A DNA stretch of 12,481 nucleotides from Sphingomonadales bacterium (GCA_027489295.1 JAIYAA010000014.1:1-12481); one strand, 5' to 3'. Counted from the stretch's first letter, positions 4,729 through 12,368 are shown. The notes: generated by a model from the sequence alone, not told the origin. Program-made: numbers and translations.

Positions 4729-7608
4729 TCAAAAGGCATAGCGAATCCCCGCGCTCAGCACGCGCCCGCTATGGGTGATGGCCAGGAGCCGGCGCGCGTC
4801 CCGATCGGTATATTGAAGAACCGGCGCGTTGGTAAGATTCTGTGCCTCGAGCATCAGCTTCGCCCCCCTGCCCAGCACGACATGCGCGGCGGCATCGAGG
4901 GTGGCCGCCGGGGCAATCCATTCGCCGACATTGCCGCTGTTGCCGATCGCGGTGCGATAGCGATCCCGATAGGCGAGCGCGACGCGCGCATCCCAGTCGC
5001 GGCCGGTATAGTAGAGCGTGGCATTGCCCTGCCAGCGCGAGAGATCGATCAGCGTCAGCCGCACCGGCACGCCCGCATAGACCACGTCCGACCGGCCATC
5101 GGCATAGGTGCCGTTCAGCTGCACCCCCAGCCGATCGAGCGGCGCCGGCAGGAAGCGCAGTTCCTGCTGCACCGCCAGCTCCGCCCCCGCAATCGCCGCA
5201 CCGCCCCCGTTGAACGGCCGCACGACGTTGAACAGCGTATTGCTGCTCTGGCCGGGGAACAGGAAGGCCAAGGGATAGCCGGTTGCGACATAGGGCTGCA
5301 CCGTCGCCGCCGAGGTGATGAACGAGTTCATGTGCTTGTAGAACAGCCCCAGCGCGATCACGCCACCGCCCGCACCATAGCGTTCCAGCACGAGGTCGAA
5401 GGATTGCGCGCGGAACGGCTTCAGATCCGGATTGCCGGTGGTGATTGTGCCGCCGAAGGGCGAGACCGACACCACCGCCGCCGCCCGCAGATCGGCCAGA
5501 TCGGGCCGGTTGACGTTCTCGCTGGCGGTGGCGCGCAGCAGGAGATGGGGGCGGAGGCTCAGCCGCAGCTCCAGCGAGCGCAGCCAGGCGCGGCTGTCGG
5601 TGCCGCGGGTGACCGGGGCTGCGAGCAGGTCGCTGGTCGCCGCCCCGGTCGAGCGGGTGGCGATCACCTCATAGCGCAGGCCTGCGCGCAACCGCAGCGG
5701 CACCGCGCCGAGCCGGCCGTCCCAATCGAGCAATGCGAACCCTGCGGCGCTTTCCTCGCGCAACCGATAATCGGTACCGGGGACGTTGTCGGCCTCGGTG
5801 AGGTCACGGCGCTGCCCAGTGGCGGCATAGGTCGCGTCGACATCGGCGACGACATAGGGCGCGATCGTGGGGCCGCCGAACCATGCGGTCACCGCCGGTC
5901 CGCCGCCGGGATAATCGACCCGCGCGCGCCGCTGATAGCCGCTGTTGGCGAAGCGGCGCCAGCTGGCACCCGCGCGCAGCGTGACGCCCGACGCCAGCGT
6001 GCGGTCCACCGTCAACCGCGCCTGGGCGTTGCTGTTGTCGATCGCATCCTCGCGCGCATCGGCCCGCATCAGGCTCCACACTGCCGGGTCGGCCGGGTCG
6101 AAGCCATACACGTTGCGCGGGGCGCCGCCGGTGGAGATCGTCGCGAAATCCTGATTCCGGGTCTGCAGGAACACCTTGTCGAATACCGGGCCGTGAAACG
6201 CCGATCGGTTGTAACCGAGGGTAAGCTGGACGACCGTCGCAGCATCGATCGGCGTGCGCAGCGACAGTGTCGCTTGGTCGAACCGGGTACGATCCTCGGT
6301 CCGCTTGGCCTCGGTGCGTAGGTCGACGCCCGAATAGCGCGCCGCCGCGAGCGTATCGCCGACGATCGTCGCGGCGAGCAGCCGCTGGGTGCCGGTGACG
6401 TCGCCGGTAAGGCCGTTGTCGCCCGCCGCCGCCAGCGAGCGTTCGTCCCGATGATCGGCAAACGCTGCGTGCACCCAGTCGACGCTCAGTTCGGTGCCGT
6501 CGTCGCCCTGGTGCTGGACGGCGGCGACGAGATTGAGGCGATCGAGCCGGTTGATCCAGCTCGAATAGGTCGCGGCCCGCGGGCCATAGACCGGGCGTCC
6601 CGCAGCGCCGGTCAGCCGCGCGCGCTGCTCGGGGAGGATGTCAGGCCCCAGATTGGCGGCGCCGAAGGTGATCGGCGCCCAATCCCAGTTGCGATAGCCG
6701 AACTCGGCAACATGGTTGCTGCTGAACGATGCGGCAAACAGCACGCCCCACTGCGCGTTCCGACGGGAAAGCTCCACGGTGCCCTGCGGCGTCGTCGCCA
6801 TGCCGTTGCCGCCGGCGCGGGCGCGCAGCGAGACGAGCGTCTCGTTCCCCGGCCGGTCGAACGGGCGCACCGTCTGCAAGGCGACCGTGCCGCCGATCCC
6901 GCCGGCATCGGCATCGGCCGCCCAGCTCTTCTCCACCACCACCTGCGAGAGCAGGCTGGCTTCGAACACCGAATAGTCGAAGCGTCGCTCGCGGCTCACC
7001 GATCCGCGATTGTCGAAGCCCGAGGCCGTCGTGGCCAGCGCATCGACGCCGTTGAGCGTAGTGCGAGTGAATAGCGGCCCCAGCCCGCGCAGCGAGACCT
7101 GCCGCCCCTCCCCATTGTCGCGGCTCACCGCCACGCCCGGCAGCCGCTGGAGCGCATCGGCGACGTTGCGATCGGGGAAATCGGCGATGTCCTGCGCGCG
7201 GGTCGCCTCGCGCACGCCGGCGGCGCGGCGCTTTAGCGCGATCGACTGGCGCACCGCCTCGCGATAGCCGGTGACGACGATCAGCGCCGGCTCCGGCGCC
7301 GGCGCTGCGGCAGGTACGGGGTTGCCCGGCACAACGACATAGCCGCCGCCTGCCGCACGCGCGACGAGGGGAAGCCCGGCAAGCGCACGGGCGATCGCCG
7401 CTTCGATGGTCATCCGCCCACGGATTGGCTGCGCCACGCGCACCGATGCCGGCTGGGTGGTGACGATTTCGACGCCGGCCTGGCGCGACAGGGCGCGCAG
7501 CACGTCGGTCAGCGGACCGGGCGCGACGTCAAAGCGGAAAGAGCGTGGCGTGATCTCCGTCTGGCACGGCGCGGCGATGGGCGACAGCGATCCCAGGATC
7601 AGCGCCAC
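4729..7608 (-). CDS. TonB-dependent transducer-type receptor with N-terminal STN domain
   Basis: From the GTG at 7608 the product has 959 residues. It begins with a hydrophobic stretch, then an STN signalling domain (about 23-93, FDVAPGPLTDVLRALSRQAG), a Pro/Ala linker (95-108), a TonB-box-like IVVTGYRE (110-117), the plug (ADFPDRNVADALQRLPGVAV at about 142-161, then GEGRQVSLRGLGPLFTR), and a long beta-barrel ending in YAF. These plug motifs are those of the Caulobacter/Xanthomonas TonB receptor family (TIGR01782). It sits in the outer membrane, imports an unidentified ligand and should signal through FecR. The GTG start leaves no charged N-region for a signal peptide. In-frame codons upstream encode RGRRRSYRWVSG and begin at a CTG (7645-7647) placed 8 bases after GGAGG (7656-7660), so the real start is probably 7647. 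The conventional start codon is given here. Confidence 0.92.
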   Translation of the reverse strand: MALILGSLSPIAAPCQTEITPRSFRFDVAPGPLTDVLRALSRQAGVEIVTTQPASVRVAQPIRGRMTIEAAIARALAGLPLVARAAGGGYVVVPGNPVPAAAPAPEPALIVVTGYREAVRQSIALKRRAAGVREATRAQDIADFPDRNVADALQRLPGVAVSRDNGEGRQVSLRGLGPLFTRTTLNGVDALATTASGFDNRGSVSRERRFDYSVFEASLLSQVVVEKSWAADADAGGIGGTVALQTVRPFDRPGNETLVSLRARAGGNGMATTPQGTVELSRRNAQWGVLFAASFSSNHVAEFGYRNWDWAPITFGAANLGPDILPEQRARLTGAAGRPVYGPRAATYSSWINRLDRLNLVAAVQHQGDDGTELSVDWVHAAFADHRDERSLAAAGDNGLTGDVTGTQRLLAATIVGDTLAAARYSGVDLRTEAKRTEDRTRFDQATLSLRTPIDAATVVQLTLGYNRSAFHGPVFDKVFLQTRNQDFATISTGGAPRNVYGFDPADPAVWSLMRADAREDAIDNSNAQARLTVDRTLASGVTLRAGASWRRFANSGYQRRARVDYPGGGPAVTAWFGGPTIAPYVVADVDATYAATGQRRDLTEADNVPGTDYRLREESAAGFALLDWDGRLGAVPLRLRAGLRYEVIATRSTGAATSDLLAAPVTRGTDSRAWLRSLELRLSLRPHLLLRATASENVNRPDLADLRAAAVVSVSPFGGTITTGNPDLKPFRAQSFDLVLERYGAGGGVIALGLFYKHMNSFITSAATVQPYVATGYPLAFLFPGQSSNTLFNVVRPFNGGGAAIAGAELAVQQELRFLPAPLDRLGVQLNGTYADGRSDVVYAGVPVRLTLIDLSRWQGNATLYYTGRDWDARVALAYRDRYRTAIGNSGNVGEWIAPAATLDAAAHVVLGRGAKLMLEAQNLTNAPVLQYTDRDARRLLAITHSGRVLSAGIRYAF

Positions 7609-7644
7609 CCCCGAAACCCACCGGTATGATCGCCGACGCCCGCG

Positions 7645-7660
7645 CAGACCCTTTGCCTCC
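7645..7660 (-). promoter_or_regulatory. Shine-Dalgarno and probable CTG start of the STN receptor
   Basis: On minus, GGAGG (7656-7660), an 8-base spacer and CTG (7645-7647) lie in frame 13 codons before the GTG at 7608. Starting here adds an arginine-rich segment (RGRRRSYRW) directly before the hydrophobic core VSGVALILGSLSPIA, giving a normal Sec signal peptide. No ATG or TTG occurs in frame in this stretch, and the GTG itself has only a weak GGTGG upstream. Confidence 0.55.
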
Positions 7661-7706
7661 GCCGGCGCGGCTATCAGTCGATCGTGACAGATTGTTGACC
7701 CGATTG

Positions 7707-7735
7707 CGGGAGGGACGGCACCGCCGTCCCTCCCG
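7707..7735 (-). terminator. Hairpin between the two receptor genes
   Basis: A perfect 13-bp GC-rich stem (7707-7719 against 7723-7735) with a 3-base loop starts 9 bases beyond the stop codon of the upstream receptor. No U-tract follows on minus, so it may stabilise the mRNA end or reduce read-through rather than terminate by itself. Confidence 0.6.
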
Positions 7736-7744
7736 GGGGCAGGA

Positions 7745-10477
7745 TCAGAACGAGATGCGGACGCCGCCCATCACCGTCGTGCCCGCGCGGGTGACGACGT
7801 AGAGGCGCTGGGTGCTGTCCGAATATTGCTTCTCGCGCTGGTTGGTAAGGTTGATCGCGTCGAAGGTCAGCTGGACCTTGCTGGTCAGGTTGTAATGCGC
7901 CGACGCGTCCACGTAAGTGGTCGCGGCATAGCCGGTGAGGTCCTGGTCCTTGCCGAGGCTCGTCGAGACCGGCGAGGCGCTGTACACATAGCCGCTGCGA
8001 TAATTGACCGAGACGCGCGCATCGAACCTGGCGTCCTGGTAATAGAGCGTCGCGTTGGCGTTGACGTGGCTGAGGCCCTCCAGCGTGGTGCGGATCGCAT
8101 CCGAACCATAGACCTGGCGGTAGTCGTACTTCGAATCGAGATAGGTGAAATTGCCGCTCGCGCCAAAGTGATCGAACGGTGCCGGCAGGAAGGTGAAGTC
8201 GGCCTGCCCGGCAAGCTCCATGCCCACCAGATCGGTGCCGTTCAGATTCACCGGGATCGAATAGCTGGTGATGATCGTGTTCGCCGACAGGTTCGGCGCC
8301 AGCGTGGTAGGCTGGCCGGTGACGCTGTAGGGCACGTTCGACAGCGTCTTGGTGGCGATGAAGCCGTCGAGATGCTTGTAGAAGCCGCCCAGCGCGACAT
8401 AGCCGACCCGGCCGAAATAATGCTCGAGCGACAGGTTGAGATCGGTCGACTTGTACGGTTTCAGCGCCGGATTGCCGACCGAGACGCTGTAGGTGCCGTC
8501 GTCGTTCAGCGACACCGAGGCGTTGGCCGCCAGCGCGCTCAGCGTCGGACGATTGATGTTCTGGTCCGCCGAGAACCGCAGCTGCAGCCCCTTCTGCAGC
8601 TCCAGCGTGAGATTCATCGCCGGCAGCACGCCGTCATAGTGCTTCTGGATGCGCGCGTTGTCGCTGCCCAGCGGGCCGCTCGACACGCCGCTCGAGGTCA
8701 GGTCGGTGCGGTAATAGCGCAGGCCGATATTGCCGCGGAACGGCAGGCTGCCGAGCGCATGGTCCCAGTCATACTGCGCGAAGCCCGCGCCGGTACGTTC
8801 CTCCACCGCGAACACGCTCAGCTTGGGGCCGAGGAACGCGTTGCGATCGATGCCGAGCTGGCCCAGCGCCTTGTCGTAATCGACCACCACCCAGTTCTGG
8901 CCGCTATAGCCGGTATAGACCTGGGCATAGTTGGCGATGTTGGCGCTCACCTTGCCGGTCTGGAACTCGGTCTGGTACACGTTGACCTGCCCGCCACGGC
9001 TGTACCCGCTATTCTCGAACCGCCGCCATTCGCCGCCGAACGACAGCTTGTCGTCGGGGCTCAGCGCGAATTCGAAGCGTCCCTTGGCGGTGTCGAACGC
9101 CGAGTCCTGATAGTTGGAGCCGATCAGCAGATTGTGCGCGTGCCACAGCGCCGGATTGCCGGTGTCCCACTTGTAGGTGTTGACCAGCGAGTAGGTGCCA
9201 CCGCGATAGTCAGACGTGACGCCGCCATAGGCTTCGAGATAGAATTTGTCGCTGATCGGCATGTCGTAGCTCGAACGCTCGACGCCGCCGGTGAAGAAGA
9301 ACTTCAGGCGGTCGCTCAGCTCGGCATCGCCGCTCAGCACCAGCTGCTTGAAGATGTTCTTGGTCTTCTGGGTGCGCGTTTCCGTCGCGGTGTTCGCGCC
9401 GTCGACGTCGAGATAGTCGACCTCGTTCTGGTCGTTCCAGTGGATCTGGTTGACCTTGGAGGCCTTGTACGTGACGCCCGCAAAGGTCTGCGCGCCACCC
9501 AGCCAGGTCGAGCCGCCGCCCCCGCGCGAGGCGAGGTGCGTCTCGAAGCGATCGGCCTTGTATTCGCCGTACAGGCCGTCGAGCGCGAGGTTGATCTTGT
9601 CGCTCGGCTTCCACTGGATCGCGGCGGTCAGGCCCAGCCGGTCCTGGGTGCTGTCCCACACCGACAGGCGATTGCCGCGGGCGAAGCGCAGGTCGCCCGA
9701 ATTGACCTTGGCCTGCTGATCCGGGGTCAGCGCCGAGATGTCGCTGCCGTTCGCCTTGTTGCGGCGCCAGCGATAGGTGTCGAAGCCCTCTTCGCGGGTA
9801 TTGCGATGGCTATAGGCGCCCGAGATCAGGATGCCGAAATTCCCCCAGTTCTTCGACAGCAGGCCGGTAAAGCGCGGCTGCGCATCCTTGGTCAGCGTGT
9901 TGGTGCCGAGCTGGGCGGAGACCACCGCCTTGGTGCCGGCATAGTCGAACGGCCGGCCGGTGTGCAGGCCGACGGTGCCCGCCAGGCCGCCTTCGGTCTG
10001 GATCGCCTGGTATGACTTCTCGACGTCGACGCGGTTGAACAGCTCGGCAGCGAACAGGTTGAAGTCGAAGGCGCGGTCGCGCGAATTCTGGCCGCGGCTG
10101 TCCTGCGGGGAATCGACATTGCCCAGCACTTCCATGCCGTTCAGCTGGACGCGCGTGAAGTCCGGCCCCAGCCCGCGAAGGCTGATGCGGCGGCCTTCGC
10201 CTGCTTCGCGGTTGATCGCCACGCCCGGCAGGCGCTGGATCGCTTCGGCGAGGTTGAGATCGGGAAAGGCGGCGATGTCATCGGCCGCGATCGAATCCTG
10301 GATGATCGCCGACTTGCGCTTGAGGTCGCGGGCCTGTTCCAGGCTGGCGCGATAGCCGGTGACGACGATGTCCTGCGGCGCGTCGGCGGCAGCGGCCTGC
10401 TGGTCCTGTGCCAGCGCAGGCTGCGCGATGCAGCCGAGCGCGGTCGTCACCAGCCAAAGGGTGCGCTTGTTCAACAT
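7745..10477 (-). CDS. TonB-dependent receptor, Caulobacter/Xanthomonas type, without STN domain
   Basis: The 910-residue outer-membrane protein starts with a clear Sec signal peptide (MLNKRTLWLVTTALG, then CIAQPALA with cleavage before QDQ at 24). A TonB-box-like DIVVTGYRAS (36-45) and the plug follow (AAFPDLNLAEAIQRLPGVAI at about 69-88, GEGRRISLRGLGPDFTR at about 93-109, NRVDVEKSYQA), then a long barrel ending in VRISF. These motifs match TIGR01782 receptors, many of which take up carbohydrates or other large nutrients; the ligand here is not identifiable. The ATG at 10477 was chosen because it starts the signal peptide; the frame stays open to 10564 but the extra residues look non-coding. 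GGGGGA lies 11 bases upstream, a rather long spacing. It resembles the neighbouring STN receptor closely in the plug, suggesting an old tandem duplication with gain or loss of the signalling domain. Its leader contains a hairpin and an A/T-rich direct repeat. Confidence 0.95.
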   Translation of the reverse strand: MLNKRTLWLVTTALGCIAQPALAQDQQAAAADAPQDIVVTGYRASLEQARDLKRKSAIIQDSIAADDIAAFPDLNLAEAIQRLPGVAINREAGEGRRISLRGLGPDFTRVQLNGMEVLGNVDSPQDSRGQNSRDRAFDFNLFAAELFNRVDVEKSYQAIQTEGGLAGTVGLHTGRPFDYAGTKAVVSAQLGTNTLTKDAQPRFTGLLSKNWGNFGILISGAYSHRNTREEGFDTYRWRRNKANGSDISALTPDQQAKVNSGDLRFARGNRLSVWDSTQDRLGLTAAIQWKPSDKINLALDGLYGEYKADRFETHLASRGGGGSTWLGGAQTFAGVTYKASKVNQIHWNDQNEVDYLDVDGANTATETRTQKTKNIFKQLVLSGDAELSDRLKFFFTGGVERSSYDMPISDKFYLEAYGGVTSDYRGGTYSLVNTYKWDTGNPALWHAHNLLIGSNYQDSAFDTAKGRFEFALSPDDKLSFGGEWRRFENSGYSRGGQVNVYQTEFQTGKVSANIANYAQVYTGYSGQNWVVVDYDKALGQLGIDRNAFLGPKLSVFAVEERTGAGFAQYDWDHALGSLPFRGNIGLRYYRTDLTSSGVSSGPLGSDNARIQKHYDGVLPAMNLTLELQKGLQLRFSADQNINRPTLSALAANASVSLNDDGTYSVSVGNPALKPYKSTDLNLSLEHYFGRVGYVALGGFYKHLDGFIATKTLSNVPYSVTGQPTTLAPNLSANTIITSYSIPVNLNGTDLVGMELAGQADFTFLPAPFDHFGASGNFTYLDSKYDYRQVYGSDAIRTTLEGLSHVNANATLYYQDARFDARVSVNYRSGYVYSASPVSTSLGKDQDLTGYAATTYVDASAHYNLTSKVQLTFDAINLTNQREKQYSDSTQRLYVVTRAGTTVMGGVRISF

Positions 10478-10548
10478 GGTCTTCGATGTCCCCCGTGGAT
10501 GCGGTCGTAAATGCCCCGCACGATGTGCGCGGGTTCGACCGGGTAGAG

Positions 10549-10563
10549 GGCGCCATGCGCCCA
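10549..10563 (-). other. Hairpin in the receptor leader
   Basis: GGGCGC (10549-10554) and GCGCCC (10558-10563) form a perfect 6-bp stem around a 3-base loop, about 72 bases before the receptor ATG. It could be a leader-RNA hairpin. No known riboswitch is recognised. Confidence 0.4.
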
Positions 10564-10589
10564 ATGGGGACAGAAGAAATTTGTTAAGG

Positions 10590-10618
10590 TTTCGTGACTT
10601 TTATTACTTTTTTGTGAC
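10590..10618. repeat. Direct repeat TTTCGTGAC / TTTTGTGAC, 20-bp period
   Basis: The two 9-mers at 10590-10598 and 10610-10618 match at 8 of 9 positions and are exactly 20 bp apart, about two helical turns, in an A/T-rich stretch that contrasts with the GC-rich surroundings. They lie 113-141 bp upstream of the STN-less receptor gene. An activator or repressor binding site is plausible; no convincing -35/-10 pair was found. Confidence 0.45.
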
Positions 10619-10624
10619 GCACCA

Positions 10625-10664
10625 GATAAAGCAAGGGCTGCCTCCCTCTCTCGGAAGACAGCCC
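10625..10664 (-). terminator. Intrinsic terminator of the alpha/beta hydrolase gene
   Basis: A 12-bp stem with two G-U pairs (10635-10646 against 10653-10664) closes a 6-base loop and is followed on minus by TTGCTTTATC (10625-10634). It begins 7 bases after the hydrolase stop codon. It should insulate the receptor gene from hydrolase transcription. Confidence 0.8.
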
Positions 10665-10671
10665 CTCGGCA

Positions 10672-11640
10672 TTACTTGCGGATGAACGCAAGAATATCGG
10701 GATTCAACACGTTCGCATGGGTCGTGAGCATGCCGTGCGGATAGCCTTTATAGACCTTCAGCTCGCCATGCTTGACGATCTTTACCGCCAGCATCGCGGA
10801 ATCGGCGATCGGCACCACCTGATCGTCGTCTCCGTGGAGGAACAGCACCGGCACCTGGATCTTCCTCAGGTCTTCGGTCTGGTCGGTTTCCGAGAAGACC
10901 TTGATGCAGTCATATTGCGCCTTGGCGCCGCCCATCATGCCCTGGCGCCACCAGTTCTGGATCACCCCCGGCGAAACCTTGGCGCCCGACCGGTTGAAGC
11001 CGTAGAACGGCCCCGTCGGCACATCGAGGTAGAATTGCGCGCGGTTGGCGGCGAGCGCGGCGCGAAAGCCGTCGAACACCGCGATCGGCAAGCCGCCGGG
11101 GTTGTTCGCGGTCTTCAGCATCAGCGGCGGGATCGCGCCGACCAGCACCGCCTTGGCAACACGCCCCGGCTTCGCCCGCGCCACATAGGCCGCGACCTCG
11201 CCGCCGCCGGTCGAATGGCCGATATGCACCGCGCCCTTCAGGTCCAGCGCCTCGGCGAGTGCGGCCACGTCGGCGGCATAGGTCGCCATGTCGTTGCCGG
11301 TATCGGTCTGGGTTGAGCGACCATGGCCGCGGCGATCGTGCGCGATCACGCGGTACCCCTGCTGCAGGAAATACAGCATCTGCGCATCCCAATCGTCGGC
11401 CGAGAGCGGCCAGCCATGGTGGAAGACGATCGGCCGGGCGGTCTTGGGTCCCCAGTCCTTGTAGAAGATCGTCGTCCCGTCCTGGACCGTGATCGTCGCG
11501 GTGCCGGCCTCACCCGGTTCGACGCGGCCGGACGCCGCAGCCTGCGCGGCCGGCGCCATCGCCGCGGCGGCCCCCACGGCAAGCGCCCCGTCGATCAGCG
11601 CCCGGCGCGTGACGCCTGTGATGTCCTCAAACCCGTTCAT
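10672..11640 (-). CDS. Tat-exported alpha/beta hydrolase, cofactor-free haloperoxidase type
   Basis: The 322-residue protein has a twin-arginine signal (TRRALID at 11-17, hydrophobic [14 protein letters not shown] to about 34), so it is probably exported folded to the periplasm. The mature part is an alpha/beta hydrolase like non-haem chloroperoxidases: oxyanion-loop motif HHGWPLS (74-80), DRRGHGRS (102-109), nucleophile elbow GHSTGG (S143), acid residue in HGDDDQVVP (D273) and catalytic histidine in YPHGM (H302). Such enzymes are esterases that can also form peracids with hydrogen peroxide; the natural substrate is unknown. The ATG at 11640 has GGAGGGAG (11647-11654) just upstream and gives the Tat signal; an ATG at 11706 would add 22 residues without support. 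It is a single gene closed by an intrinsic terminator. Confidence 0.92.
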   Translation of the reverse strand: MNGFEDITGVTRRALIDGALAVGAAAAMAPAAQAAASGRVEPGEAGTATITVQDGTTIFYKDWGPKTARPIVFHHGWPLSADDWDAQMLYFLQQGYRVIAHDRRGHGRSTQTDTGNDMATYAADVAALAEALDLKGAVHIGHSTGGGEVAAYVARAKPGRVAKAVLVGAIPPLMLKTANNPGGLPIAVFDGFRAALAANRAQFYLDVPTGPFYGFNRSGAKVSPGVIQNWWRQGMMGGAKAQYDCIKVFSETDQTEDLRKIQVPVLFLHGDDDQVVPIADSAMLAVKIVKHGELKVYKGYPHGMLTTHANVLNPDILAFIRK

Positions 11641-11674
11641 TACCCGCTCCCTCCAACCCGATGCGATTCTGAAA

Positions 11675-11706
11675 CGGACGCACCCCGCACGCCCGATCGG
11701 ACGCAC
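11675..11706. repeat. Short direct repeat CGGACGCAC upstream of the hydrolase
   Basis: CGGACGCAC occurs at 11675-11683 and 11698-11706, 23 bp apart, in the 35-66 bases before the hydrolase ATG. A related 8-mer, CGGACGCG, occurs near 11793. It may be a regulator site or chance in GC-rich DNA. Confidence 0.3.
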
Positions 11707-11776
11707 AGGTCATGGCAGCCGCGCCGCCGCCGCGAAATCGAACGGAGGTATAGGAAGGACCACCTGCGGATGGGGA

Positions 11777-11799
11777 GCGTCCGCGCCGCATGCGGACGC
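11777..11799. other. Inverted repeat between hydrolase and tRNA
   Basis: GCGTCCGC (11777-11784) and GCGGACGC (11792-11799) form a perfect 8-bp stem with a 7-base loop. It lies 12 bases beyond the tRNA terminator U-tract. Its role is not evident. Confidence 0.35.
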
Positions 11800-11811
11800 G
11801 AACAGCGCAGC

Positions 11812-11850
11812 AAAAAGGGCCCCGGAGGGCCCCGCCAGCCCTCAGGCTGG
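11812..11850 (-). terminator. Intrinsic terminator downstream of tRNA-Ala
   Basis: On minus, a first hairpin (11835-11850, stem CCAGCC/GGCTGG) is followed by a second (11817-11832, GGGCCC/GGGCCC with a 4-base loop) and a run of five U (11812-11816). The tandem hairpins with U-tract are 34 bases beyond the tRNA CCA end and fit an intrinsic terminator. Confidence 0.85.
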
Positions 11851-11883
11851 AATTGCTACCGACACTGTCGTGAAGGGGGGAAA

Positions 11884-11959
11884 TGGTGGAGCCGAGGGGG
11901 ATCGAACCCCTGACCTTCGCAATGCCATTGCGACGCTCTCCCAGCTGAGCTACGGCCCC
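11884..11959 (-). tRNA. tRNA-Ala (anticodon GGC)
   Basis: The 76-base gene folds as a full cloverleaf: acceptor GGGGCCG/CGGCTCC, D stem GCTC/GAGC, anticodon stem TCGCA/TGCGA with loop ATGGCAT (anticodon GGC), and T stem AGGGG/CCCCT with loop TTCGATC. The acceptor has the G3-U70 pair that marks alanine tRNAs, discriminator A73 and an encoded CCA (11884-11886). It reads GCC and GCU codons. It has its own promoter-like elements and terminator. Confidence 0.97.
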
Positions 11960-11980
11960 ATTCCCCGGGAAGGCGGCCCC

Positions 11981-12008
11981 TCTATAAGGGCCTCGCCGGG
12001 TTGGCAAG
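11981..12008 (-). promoter_or_regulatory. Candidate tRNA-Ala promoter
   Basis: On minus, CTTGCC (12003-12008) and TATAGA (11981-11986) are 16 bp apart, close to the alphaproteobacterial CTTGAC/CTATAT pattern. A GC-rich discriminator follows, as is usual for stable-RNA promoters under stringent control. Transcription would start near 11974, about 14 bases before the mature tRNA. The -35 sits in one arm of the adjacent hairpin. Confidence 0.6.
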
Positions 12009-12036
12009 CGCCTTTTTCGCGCTTGCCAGATTTTTT
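12002..12036 (+). terminator. Plus-oriented terminator-like hairpin
   Basis: A perfect 10-bp stem TGGCAAGCGC/GCGCTTGCCA (12002-12011, 12019-12028) with loop CTTTTTC is followed on plus by GA and six T (12031-12036). This is an intrinsic terminator for rightward transcription, although the genes on both sides run leftward. On minus it follows the TIGR02300 gene stop by 13 bases but has A before and no U after the stem, so it could serve only as an mRNA 3' end there. Confidence 0.65.
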
Positions 12037-12041
12037 CGAAC

Positions 12042-12368
12042 TTACTGCTCGTCGTCGTCCTTGACGGTCTCGACGCCCAGGTCGTCGTCGCCGCCCAGAT
12101 CGACGTCGTCGTCCGGCGAGGGCTCCTCGTCGTCCGCACCGATGTCCAGATCGTCATCGCCCACCAGATCCGAGTCCTCGGCTTCTGGCTTGTCACTGTT
12201 GGCCTTCACCGCCTCGAACGGCAGCGGCTGCTTCGACTTGAGGATGGGCTCGGGCTCCCAGGCGAAACCGCAGTTGATGCAGGTGACCGGCTCGTCCTTG
12301 GTCAGATCATAGAAGCGCGTACCGCACTTCGGGCAGCTGCGCTTGGTGCCCCATTCCGGCTTCACCAT
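12042..12368 (-). CDS. TIGR02300 (FYDLN-acid) zinc-ribbon protein of unknown function
   Basis: The 108-residue protein begins MVKPEWGTKRSCPKCGTRFY and shows the family hallmarks: a zinc ribbon with C12-x2-C15 and C30-x2-C33, the FYDL motif (19-22), and a very acidic C-terminus (about 64-108, many D/E). The family is conserved in alphaproteobacteria and has no established function; the ribbon suggests nucleic-acid or protein contact. The ATG at 12368 was chosen because it is the family start; the frame is open to 12443 but those 25 residues are basic and not family-like. A short GAGG lies 4 bases before the ATG. The acidic tail is encoded by GTC/GAC-rich low-complexity DNA. The leader carries an inverted repeat. 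Confidence 0.93.
   Translation of the reverse strand: MVKPEWGTKRSCPKCGTRFYDLTKDEPVTCINCGFAWEPEPILKSKQPLPFEAVKANSDKPEAEDSDLVGDDDLDIGADDEEPSPDDDVDLGGDDDLGVETVKDDDEQ

Noticed and set aside
3357..4778. 473-codon open frame on plus across fecR and the sigma gene
   Set aside because: Arg/Pro/Ala-rich shadow crossing two real genes; no recognisable motif.
4771..6321. 516-codon open frame on plus inside the STN receptor
   Set aside because: Antisense shadow with low-complexity composition and no ribosome site or domain.
7826..10015. 729-codon open frame on plus inside the STN-less receptor
   Set aside because: Antisense to a receptor with signal peptide, plug and barrel signatures; long antisense frames are common in GC-rich DNA.
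10478..10564. Upstream extension of the STN-less receptor by 29 residues
   Set aside because: It would put basic, non-hydrophobic residues ahead of a clear signal peptide and cover a leader hairpin.
11323..12064. Plus-strand open frames across the hydrolase start, the tRNA and the TIGR02300 gene end
   Set aside because: They run through the antisense of a perfect tRNA and an intrinsic terminator, so they are not coding.
12046..12180. GTC-rich low-complexity stretch as a satellite repeat
   Set aside because: It simply encodes the aspartate-rich tail of the TIGR02300 protein.
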